Shown here: in pieces, positions 1 to 4,659 of the stretch
Layout of the letters: every line of letters begins with the position of its first letter
Position numbering within the stretch: the stretch's first letter is position 1
From: CAVHXA01 sp963639765
GTDB taxonomy: Bacteria > Bacillota > Clostridia > Oscillospirales > Oscillospiraceae
DNA length: 6,070 nt
NCBI GenBank assembly: GCA_963639765.1
Contig: CAVHXA010000098.1
Location: 1 to 6,070, forward strand
Direction: 5' to 3'
Made by a program: the position numbers and the translations under genes
Notes under the pieces: generated by a model
Databases searched by the model: none
What the model was told of the DNA's origin: nothing
Seen by the model: the letters and a program-made list of their open reading frames with translations, nothing else

Positions 1-631
1 CAGCCGAACGAATGTTTAGCTTATAGGCACGCTTCGGCTGCATCTCGTACATCTCTTTAGCACTCGGCTGGTAATACTCGGTAAAACCATCGGTTTCGTA
101 AAGCGTTGCACGCAGCGGCTTGGTTTCGTCAATTTGCCAAAAACGGATACCGGCCATCAATGCGCCGTTCTCCTCGTCGTACAGCGGCACGAACTCCAAA
201 AGAGAAAACACACGAAGATGCTTCAAGTCCCAGAATCCGAACGACACACCCGCAATCTTGGACGCTCTAGCCGCATCCATCACCTCTTGATCGAAATCCG
301 GGCACAGTTTACCGACTGTATCATCTTTGGCAAATGACACACCGTTTCCCAGCAGATATGACACAGATTGGTCAACCTCAATGCCAAAAAACGGACTTGC
401 CAACTTGTGGTTTGCCGTCCACATATCCTTGTGCGCCTTACCCTGTAAATCATACAGCAGTTTCTCATATCTGTTGATCGTCGGATTGAGGCCGTTATAG
501 TACGCCTCTGCGTCCACTGCCGTCCTGTATGCCACGCTTCCGCGATGCTCGTTGATCGCGCCAAGAATAAACGATATCAGCGCCTTGCTGCCGTTCAACT
601 CTGCCAAAAGCAAATCCTGATATGTCTTTAT
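1..631 (-). CDS. Phage portal protein, SPP1 gp6-like, N-terminal part (runs off the window)
   Basis: The open frame reads from about 631 down to base 1, giving about 210 residues before the window ends. The protein contains INEHRGSVAYRTAVDAEAYY, NPTINRYEKLLYDLQGK, an ANHKLASPFF segment and YLLGNGVSF. This is the N-terminal pattern of SPP1 gp6-type portals, the ring through which DNA enters the capsid. Its place directly downstream of terL is the usual phage order. The start is unclear. By comparison with the family as I remember it, translation should begin near IKTYQDLL, but that codon is ATA (629-631) and there is no in-frame ATG or GTG after the TGA at 638-640. An AGGCGG motif lies about nine bases before the ATA. 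A TTG at 605-607 with AGGA seven bases upstream is the best standard alternative. A GTG at 639-641 is out of frame. Identity is fairly sure; the start is not. Confidence 0.85.
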   Translation of the reverse strand, partial: MKTYQDLLLAELNGSKALISFILGAINEHRGSVAYRTAVDAEAYYNGLNPTINRYEKLLYDLQGKAHKDMWTANHKLASPFFGIEVDQSVSYLLGNGVSFAKDDTVGKLCPDFDQEVMDAARASKIAGVSFGFWDLKHLRVFSLLEFVPLYDEENGALMAGIRFWQIDETKPLRATLYETDGFTEYYQPSAKEMYEMQPKRAYKLNIRSA

Positions 632-644
632 AGCTAATCACCGC

Positions 645-1865
645 CTATCTGCTCCAAATTGGTGTATATTCGCTCTTGTAAGCCTTGTGCCGCAGCACCG
701 TCATGACAAAATATCGCACCTCGTCCATTGCATGGTCGTTCTCCTTAACCGGCTTATCCTCGGTCGATTTGTCATCCCAGCAATATAGCCCAAATTCGCG
801 GATGCAGTCTTTACACCCACGATGAACCTTGATTATGCCGTCCTGTAAAAAACGGCCGGTTGTTATAATGCCATTCAGCACATCATTGTTTGCCTTGCGC
901 ACCATGTATCCGCGCCGCCGTAGCACCTCGATAAACGATGCAGCCGACGGGTCAACGATGATGCTCTTGATATCCAAGTCACCACACAGCTTCTCGATCT
1001 CGTCTGCATATTCTTCGTCCGTCTTGTTCTTCTGCGTTTCACGGCCAGAATAATAATACTCGCGGATTCGCGTTGCCGTCTTGCCATCCCAGCACCACAA
1101 CCCAGCAGAAAACGGGTTTAATGTGCCGTAGTCGCAGCTTATGTAATATTCGCCGGTCTTGGGCACATCGTCAACAATGCAGCTCTCGCCAAACATTGGG
1201 TAGATAATGCCCTCTGCCAACACCCACAATCCGCGAATATAGCGATCGTAAAACACGCCAGAAAACATGGATTGATAGCGCTCAAGCGTTTTCTGCGACA
1301 AGCCGGGGTTATCTGTCATCTCAAAGTGGAGATACAGCGCATTGCGCTCTTTTCTCCGCTTTATCCACTCGGTATAGAACCAATGCTGCGGGCTGCCGGG
1401 GTTGCAGGAAAACCATAGCTTTGCGCCGTCCACGCTACATCGTGTCATCGCTTGCTCCACAAAGGAGCGCGGCATCAACACGACTTCATCCAGCAGCACG
1501 CCCGCCAACGTTCGGCCTTGAATTAGCGCATAGCTGGCTTCGTCTTTTCCGCCAAACACCTCAAAGTAGTTTGTCGACGCGCCACGCCTTACCTCAAGAA
1601 TCTTATCAGACCGTCGCCAGCGGATAATATAACGTTCTTTCGCCAAAGACATGGAGGTGAACGGGACAATGATGTTTTTTACGCAGGAATCCACCGTCTT
1701 CCCGCAAATGCCAAATCGCTGCCCGCTGAAATTCTCCGTTGCCCACTGAACAAAGGCCCACATCATGAGCGACGTTTTGCCGGAACGAACCGCGCCGTCA
1801 CATATCAGCGCGTCATAGCTTGTATAAGGAAAAGCCAGTATCTTGGCTTGCTTTTTACTAATCAT
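645..1865 (-). CDS. terL: Phage terminase large subunit (PBSX type)
   Basis: This is the packaging motor: an ATPase that pumps DNA through the portal, plus a nuclease that cuts the concatemer. From ATG 1865 it is 406 residues, normal for the PBSX branch. The Walker A motif is GAVRSGKT (residues 24-31), Walker B is GVLLDE (122-127) with the catalytic Glu at 127, and the coupling motif is FSCNPG (152-157). The RNase H-like nuclease domain has acidic residues at D245 in ISCDYG, D305 in IIVDPS and D377/D381 in DHAMDEVRYF. The frame is open upstream to 1931, but those 22 extra residues lie inside terS and do not resemble the family. The MISKKQAKIL start overlaps the terS end by 8 bases. A GGAGG lies 12 bases upstream, so translation is probably coupled to terS. 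All key residues are present. Confidence 0.96.
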   Translation of the reverse strand: MISKKQAKILAFPYTSYDALICDGAVRSGKTSLMMWAFVQWATENFSGQRFGICGKTVDSCVKNIIVPFTSMSLAKERYIIRWRRSDKILEVRRGASTNYFEVFGGKDEASYALIQGRTLAGVLLDEVVLMPRSFVEQAMTRCSVDGAKLWFSCNPGSPQHWFYTEWIKRRKERNALYLHFEMTDNPGLSQKTLERYQSMFSGVFYDRYIRGLWVLAEGIIYPMFGESCIVDDVPKTGEYYISCDYGTLNPFSAGLWCWDGKTATRIREYYYSGRETQKNKTDEEYADEIEKLCGDLDIKSIIVDPSAASFIEVLRRRGYMVRKANNDVLNGIITTGRFLQDGIIKVHRGCKDCIREFGLYCWDDKSTEDKPVKENDHAMDEVRYFVMTVLRHKAYKSEYTPIWSR

Positions 1866-2280
1866 CGCTCTGCAAATCCTCCGCCAATTCCCGCAGGCTT
1901 TGACTAAGCGCGTCATCCTTTGCGGTATCAACAGGAGCGCCGCCGATCATCGTCCACTTGTCAATCAGCGTCCCCAGCGCCGTGGTGATCTGGCTGGGCG
2001 TTGCCTCTGCCAGCTTGTCGGGATTGTTCAGCGCCGCCAGCCCCTTTCCGATGATCTCGCACACCGTGTCCCGCTGGCTCTCCATGTAGGCCAGAATGTC
2101 CGTTGTGTTCTCCATTTTTTTCTGAATGCACAGTTCTGCAACATCTGCATTTTGTTGCACAAGCTTCTTCACTGTGTTCAGAGAGCAGCCGTTGATCTTC
2201 GCCGTTGCGTTGTAGCTGCCAAGCTGCACATAATCGGCCAGTATTTTCTTTTTCTGCCAATCTGTCAGACGTGCAGCCAT
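1858..2280 (-). CDS. terS: Phage terminase small subunit
   Basis: Predicted packaging initiator that binds the phage DNA start site and recruits the large subunit. The 140-residue protein begins with a helix-turn-helix region: LTDWQKKKILADYVQLGSYN followed by ATAKINGCSLNTVKKLV (about residues 5-42), resembling other terS DNA-binding domains. A helical middle and an acidic tail (ELAEDLQSDD) follow. Length is typical. ATG 2280 is preceded by AGAGGTGG at good spacing. It is followed directly by terL, with an 8-base overlap. I assign it from position, length and the helix-turn-helix pattern rather than a long conserved signature. No convincing promoter is visible just upstream, so it may be transcribed from further right, through the opposing small-gene cassette. 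Confidence 0.9.
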   Translation of the reverse strand: MAARLTDWQKKKILADYVQLGSYNATAKINGCSLNTVKKLVQQNADVAELCIQKKMENTTDILAYMESQRDTVCEIIGKGLAALNNPDKLAEATPSQITTALGTLIDKWTMIGGAPVDTAKDDALSQSLRELAEDLQSDD

Positions 2281-2352
2281 GTCACCACCTCTTTCTGCCC
2301 TCTATGTTACCAAATCCCGAACCATGTTTTCTATCCCACCACCACAAGACCA

Positions 2353-2381
2353 TTGACGTGGGTGTACACCCATGTTACAAT
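2353..2381 (+). promoter_or_regulatory. Strong sigma-A type promoter with palindromic operator in the spacer
   Basis: The -35 box is TTGACG (2353-2358) and the -10 box is TACAAT (2376-2381), with an exact 17-base spacer. Each box has five of six consensus bases. The spacer contains TGGGTGTACACCCA (2359-2372), a perfect 14-base palindrome that fills nearly the whole space between the boxes. This is the usual position for an autorepressor site. The promoter points at the small genes starting at 2412. Confidence 0.8.
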
Positions 2382-2411
2382 AAAGCCATCCAAAGGAAAG
2401 GAGGTCAACAC

Positions 2412-2558
2412 ATGGGACAGACTGACAGCCAGTTCAAAGCGTTTATTCGTTTCGTGATCGATGCACTGCGCGAGATCGCCGCAGAGACAGACGAAGCCAA
2501 GAGAGCCGCCAAGATGGACAAAGTGCTGGACAACCTCCAGAAGACGTTGGAGGACTAA
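2412..2558 (+). CDS. Small charged phage protein, 48 residues, unknown function
   Basis: The protein begins MGQTDSQFKAFIRFVIDALR and continues as a highly charged, probably all-helical chain ending NLQKTLED. It is a common kind of small Clostridia phage or prophage protein, but I do not recognise a function. The start is well supported: AAAGGAGGT (2397-2405) sits seven bases before the ATG, behind the promoter at 2353-2381. Open frame exists further upstream, but it crosses the promoter and has no ribosome binding site. The stop is two bases before the next gene's start, and the next gene's GGAGGA binding site lies inside this gene's end, so the two are an operon. Both run against the flanking terminase genes. 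It could be a partner or modulator of the ribbon-helix-helix protein downstream; that is inference only. Confidence 0.7.
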   Translation: MGQTDSQFKAFIRFVIDALREIAAETDEAKRAAKMDKVLDNLQKTLED

Positions 2559-2560
2559 GA

Positions 2561-2737
2561 ATGGCAGACAGTCCGGCAAAAAAGGCGTGGACGGCAGCCA
2601 ATACCACCCGCATCGTGATGAATCTGAATCACAATACGGATGCCGCGATTCTTGCGAAGCTGGCAACCGTCCCCAGCAAACAGGGCTATATCAAGCAGTT
2701 GATCTGTGCGGATATCACCAAGAAAACGCACGCATGA
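2561..2737 (+). CDS. Small ribbon-helix-helix-like DNA-binding protein, 58 residues
   Basis: The 58-residue protein has a basic N-terminal arm (ADSPAKKAW), a predicted beta strand TTRIVMNLN (about 15-23), helix A TDAAILAKLATV (26-37) and helix B SKQGYIKQLICADIT (39-53). This is the Arc/MetJ-like ribbon-helix-helix layout, with the strand contacting the DNA major groove as a dimer. Many Clostridia phage and plasmid proteins have a similar strand followed by a DAxIxxKL...KxGYIKxLI pattern. GGAGGACTAAGA places a good ribosome binding site before ATG 2561, and the gene is two bases behind its upstream neighbour. The perfect palindrome in the operon's promoter is an obvious candidate target, which would make this an autorepressor; that is inference. 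An antitoxin role is possible, but the upstream protein does not look like a known toxin. Confidence 0.75.
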   Translation: MADSPAKKAWTAANTTRIVMNLNHNTDAAILAKLATVPSKQGYIKQLICADITKKTHA

Positions 2738-2740
2738 AAG

Positions 2741-2765
2741 AAGAGGGGCCGCAGCCCCTCTTTTT
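2741..2765 (+). terminator. Rho-independent terminator after the small plus-strand operon
   Basis: AAGAGGGGC (2741-2749) pairs perfectly with GCCCCTCTT (2754-2762) around the tetraloop CGCA, giving a 9-base-pair GC-rich stem that runs into a T run ending at 2765. It begins 3 bases after the stop at 2737 and ends directly before the stop of the converging gene at 2766. The T tract fits plus-strand termination. On the minus strand the stem is followed by CTTTC, so termination there would be weaker. Confidence 0.9.
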
Positions 2766-2990
2766 CTATTCCTCCCGGTACTTCTCGTCCAGCGCGGCGC
2801 ATATCTCGCAGTTCCAGTAATCCCCGCAGCAGAACAGCTCCATCTGCAAGGCGTAGTCCTGCCGCTTCTGGTAAAAGGTCTGGTTCTGCCCGCCGGGGGT
2901 CAGCCCCTCGCATACGATTCTGTCCCTGCCGTTGTCCGTCACATAGTAGGGGCACACCACATATACCTGCCGATAGCTCCCGCTTGCCAT
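2766..2990 (-). CDS. Small Cys-rich phage protein (CPYY...CEG type)
   Basis: The 74-residue protein starts MASGSYRQVYVVCPYYVTDN and goes on with RIVCEGL, a middle rich in Gln and Tyr, FCCGDYWNC and a closing ALDEKYREE. The pattern CPxY, CEG, then paired Cys near the C-terminus and a final EKYxE recurs in small proteins located just before terminase genes in Clostridia phages. The cysteines suggest metal binding, but no function is known to me. ATG 2990 is chosen because AGGTGG lies five bases upstream; a GTG at 2999 is an in-frame alternative inside that site. A 14-residue ORF ends 12 bases before the start. The gene converges with the plus-strand operon across a shared terminator region. Confidence 0.8.
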   Translation of the reverse strand: MASGSYRQVYVVCPYYVTDNGRDRIVCEGLTPGGQNQTFYQKRQDYALQMELFCCGDYWNCEICAALDEKYREE

Positions 2991-3002
2991 GCGCCCCACC
3001 TG

Positions 3003-3047
3003 TCAAAATTCCACGATGTTTAATACTTCATGCACGCTGATAATCAT
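3003..3047 (-). CDS. Possible 14-residue leader peptide upstream of the Cys-rich gene
   Basis: ATG 3047 opens MIISVHEVLNIVEF and stops at TGA 3003-3005. It has a clear ribosome binding site (AAAAGGGAG, about 7 bases before the ATG), better than that of most neighbours. The next gene starts 12 bases after the stop. It may be a genuine micro-peptide, a leader that couples translation to the Cys-rich gene, or a truncated remnant. No family is recognisable. Confidence 0.4.
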   Translation of the reverse strand: MIISVHEVLNIVEF

Positions 3048-3078
3048 CTTGTATTCTCCCTTTTCGTTTTTTTGTTCG

Positions 3079-3265
3079 GCTTCCCGCTTAGATTGTCCGG
3101 GCGCTACCCGGCCTCTGGTGCAGCATTGCAGTCCTGCCCTGCTTTAGCGCTTCGGGAAACGTTCTCCGTCACTCGCCGTGATCTCCACTTTCGTGGCATC
3201 TATGCTGCGTATGGGGCATATGCCCCGATAAAGTCCCTTGCGGGCGAAAACGATTCAACGTTTTC
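3079..3265 (-). ncRNA. Candidate structured RNA between rha and the Cys-rich gene
   Basis: This gene-free stretch is packed with inverted repeats, described here as minus-strand RNA. GAAAACG/CGUUUUC (3246-3252 with 3259-3265) has a 6-base loop. CCC-GCAA-GGG (3235-3244) and CCAC-GAAA-GUGG (3185-3196) have GNRA loops. GGGGCAUAUGCCCC (3213-3226) is a perfect palindrome. UCAC/GUGA (3169-3172 with 3178-3181) follows. GUUUCCCG (3153-3160) can pair with CGGGAAGC (3079-3086), with one wobble, enclosing a nested hairpin at 3120-3142 and CCGGG/CCCGG (3097-3111), a three-way junction. No T run follows, so it is not a simple terminator. It could be an independent RNA or a 5' leader of the gene at 2990. 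Only 32- and 22-residue ORFs with poor start contexts lie in it. It matches no family I can name. Confidence 0.45.
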
Positions 3266-3277
3266 ATCCTTTTTGAA

Positions 3278-3925
3278 TTAAGCTGTGAGCCTGCGCGTGT
3301 TGGTCTGCATGATGAAGTCTTTTACCTGGTCATATCCCCAGCCGCAAGCCACAAGGCCGCTAACAAGACACTCCATCGCCTGAATGTTTTCCAGATCTTC
3401 TTTGCTGAAATAGTCGCGCAGAGTGCCTGTTTTGGGCACGTTGTATTCTTCCCGAAGCTGCGCCGCGTTTTTTCCAAAAAGCGCCTTATAAATACAGTTG
3501 GTATAAGTGGAATAAGCGTGACCGTGCATACGCTCGTTTTCTGCTGACTGCTGTATCGTTTTTGTCAGCGCTTGCCGCACCGCAATTCCCTTATTTCGCT
3601 CATCATTCTTGTCGCGCAACGCTTTCTCCATTGCGTTGAACTGCCTGATGTAAAATTCTTTAAATTTCATCGCAAGTTCGCCGGTGTAGCCCATAACAAG
3701 AAGTGCAAACCCGTCCCGTGTCATCATTTTTGCTTTTTGGGCTCTGCCTCTGCTATCGATATAACTAATGTCGCCAAAATTGGCGGCATTAAATTCTTCA
3801 CTGCACCCCAACTCACGAATGTCGCGCATAACCTTGTCATGCGTTTTCCCAAACGTTTCCGCCACATCAAGGCTTGTCGTTGTCGTAACTTCTTCCTTGC
3901 CAAATCTCTTGATTTCTACCAGCAT
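3278..3925 (-). CDS. rha: Rha family phage regulatory protein
   Basis: The 215-residue protein has an N-terminal Rha domain (about 5-100). Evidence is TSLDVAETFGKTHDKVMRDI, in which the conserved K/H-H-xxVxRDI segment marks the domain, followed by FGDISYIDSRGRAQKAKMMT and RDGFALLVMGYTGELAMKFK, ending with the typical FYIRQFNAMEKAL. The C-terminal half contains YTNCIYKALFGKNAAQLREE, TLRDYFSKEDLENIQAMECL and DQVKDFI, a region found in many Clostridia Rha proteins. Rha proteins are phage regulators or antirepressors first described in phi-80/P22-like phages, where they interfere with growth in IHF-lacking hosts. ATG 3925 is supported by AGAAAGGA at about 8 bases. Upstream is a strongly structured leader (3963-4017), suggesting control at the RNA level. 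Confidence 0.93.
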   Translation of the reverse strand: MLVEIKRFGKEEVTTTTSLDVAETFGKTHDKVMRDIRELGCSEEFNAANFGDISYIDSRGRAQKAKMMTRDGFALLVMGYTGELAMKFKEFYIRQFNAMEKALRDKNDERNKGIAVRQALTKTIQQSAENERMHGHAYSTYTNCIYKALFGKNAAQLREEYNVPKTGTLRDYFSKEDLENIQAMECLVSGLVACGWGYDQVKDFIMQTNTRRLTA

Positions 3926-3962
3926 TTTACCAATCCTTTCTCGTTGATTTATATATTCAGGG

Positions 3963-4017
3963 AAGCGGCCAAAAGGCAGGGATGGCCGCTTATCACCCCG
4001 TCGGGCTATCCCTGATA
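3963..4017 (-). promoter_or_regulatory. Structured leader upstream of rha: two hairpins with a possible pseudoknot
   Basis: On the minus RNA, UAUCA (4013-4017) pairs with UGAUA (3991-3995) around a small CCC-GAC-GGG stem. Directly afterwards AAGCGGCC (3984-3991) pairs perfectly with GGCCGCUU (3963-3970), leaving a 13-base loop. The loop holds AUCCCUG (3977-3983), which is exactly complementary to CAGGGAU (4008-4014) in the first hairpin. The two hairpins could therefore kiss, or exchange partners. The element ends about 37 bases before the rha start and has no T run, so it does not look like a terminator. Whether it is independent or the 3' end of the larger RNA at 3963-4589 is open. Confidence 0.55.
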
Positions 4018-4400
4018 TGCTGATTGAAGGAGATGGCGGGGGTTCATCCCGCCGTGCGTTCTCTCCTTGCCGTCTTTCCGCGCTGTCATCCCAATCTGGA
4101 GATGGGATCTCCGTGCGTTTTCTTTCGGCTCTCGCCTATCCGCATTGAGGAATACGCACAACCCTTCGGAACTCCACGGTAAACGCATGGCGGAGCGCCT
4201 GCCGCTTCAATGTTCTGGCACACTTTCAGGCGGGACGCTATGCCACTTGCCCACGGTAGTGCCGCACCGCTTTTTGTGCCGGATGGGAGGTGCGACCTCC
4301 CGCCCCTGATCGTGGGGTAGCTCACGCAGTCCGACGTATACCCGTCATATACCGCTGGCGGGTAAGCGGTTGAAAGGAAATGATACCGTGAAAGCCGGTA

Positions 4401-4480
4401 TGGGGCATTGGCAGGACTCGAACCCGCAACCTGAACCCGACATTTGTCGTTATCCGCTCTTCCAACTGGGCTACAATGCC
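4401..4480 (-). tRNA. tRNA-like element without a normal anticodon loop
   Basis: The acceptor arm is perfect: GGCATTG (4474-4480) pairs with CAATGCC (4404-4410). It is followed by CCA at 4401-4403 with no separate discriminator base, unless C4403 serves as one and CCA is not encoded. TA and a D arm GCCC-AGTTGGAA-GAGC follow the 5' strand, with one C-A mismatch. The T arm is GCGGG-TTCGAGT-CCTGC. The middle is abnormal: 28 bases instead of the usual 22-23. No register gives a 5-bp stem with a 7-base loop and U33. The best fold is CGAC-AAAT-GTCG (4438-4449), extendable by AAC/GTT with a GG bulge. No amino acid can be assigned. It is either a decayed phage tRNA or a tRNA mimic inside a larger RNA. 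Confidence 0.6.
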
Positions 4481-4595
4481 GTGTGTGCCCGCCGCCGTGC
4501 AACGACGGGCCACAGAAAGGAGAATGAAAAATGAATGCAAGCAAGTTGATGAAATAGGAGGTGTCGTGAGGCCGCACGTCCTCATTTGCTATTTT

Positions 4596-4636
4596 ACTAT
4601 ACCATATGCAGGTTTAAAAGTCGTACCTTTAAAAGT
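4596..4636 (-). promoter_or_regulatory. Extended -10 promoter with flanking direct repeats
   Basis: On the minus strand TGGTATAGT gives an extended -10 (TATAGT at 4596-4601, preceded by TGG). A 17-base spacer leads to ACGACT (4619-4624), a weak -35, as is common with extended -10 promoters. Transcription would begin near 4589, right before the hairpin at 4567-4584. Two copies of ACTTTTAAA (4613-4621 and 4628-4636), 15 bases apart start to start, straddle the -35 and may be a regulator site or UP-like element. It would drive the tRNA-like region and rha. Confidence 0.5.
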
Positions 4637-4659
4637 TTTATCGTTTTTTTTGGAACTTT

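Larger units (their letters stand above)
3963..4589 (-). ncRNA. Candidate large structured non-coding RNA containing a tRNA-like domain
   Basis: The span from the extended -10 promoter to the rha leader has no convincing protein gene but many helices (minus RNA). Listed 5' to 3' they are UGAGG/CCUCA (4567-4584), GCCCG/CGGGC (4487-4510), the tRNA-like element (4401-4480), AUACCG/CGGUAU (about 4382-4400), ACCGCU/AGCGGU (4351-4370), CCCC/GGGG (4303-4317), the 7-bp GGGAGGU/ACCUCCC (4285-4301), GCAC/GUGC with an extra CC/GG (about 4262-4281), GGCG/CGCC (4189-4199), GGC-GAGA-GCC (4127-4136), GGAGAU/AUCUCC (4098-4112) and GGCGGG/CCCGCC (4035-4053). The rha leader pair ends the series. Size (about 620 nt), phage setting and tRNA association recall ROOL and GOLLD RNAs, but I see no sequence signature that proves membership. 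A 163-residue open frame on this strand has no ribosome binding site and reads through the tRNA-like element. Confidence 0.45.

Noticed and set aside
280..564. 94-residue minus-strand ORF inside the portal gene
   Set aside because: Shadow frame. The portal frame in the same place shows clear family motifs.
1961..2260. 99-residue minus-strand ORF inside terS
   Set aside because: Shifted-frame shadow of terS with a low-complexity, Gly/His-rich translation.
3104..3267. Minus-strand 32-residue (3169-3267) and 22-residue (3104-3172) ORFs with a GTGA overlap
   Set aside because: The first has AAAAAGG with no spacing before its ATG, and the second has only a distant GGAG. The region is better explained by RNA structure, though a micro-peptide pair is not excluded.
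3030..3281. 83-residue plus-strand ORF
   Set aside because: No ribosome binding site or promoter; it lies opposite the hairpin-rich region and the 14-residue leader.
3946..3960. TATATAAAT as a possible -10 box for rha
   Set aside because: No acceptable -35 at 16-18 bases, and it lies within about 20-35 bases of the start codon.
4006..4188. 60-residue minus-strand ORF upstream of rha
   Set aside because: No ribosome binding site before its ATG or its inner ATG codons, and it spans several perfect hairpins.
3963..4480. T-box riboswitch acting on rha
   Set aside because: No T-box consensus (AGGGTGGNACCGCG) and no terminator with a T run before rha.
4388..4534. 48-residue plus-strand ORF with AAAGGA upstream of GTG
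   Set aside because: Its middle (HWQDSNPQP...PLFQLGYNA) is the standard antisense translation of a tRNA. Noted among the findings only because of the ribosome binding site and ATGA overlap.
4086..4577. 163-residue minus-strand ORF across the tRNA-like region
   Set aside because: No ribosome binding site. It reads through the tRNA-like element, giving the VGRADN...VQVAGSSPA type of string typical of false translations of tRNA genes, and it matches no family. GC-rich sequence alone keeps the frame open.
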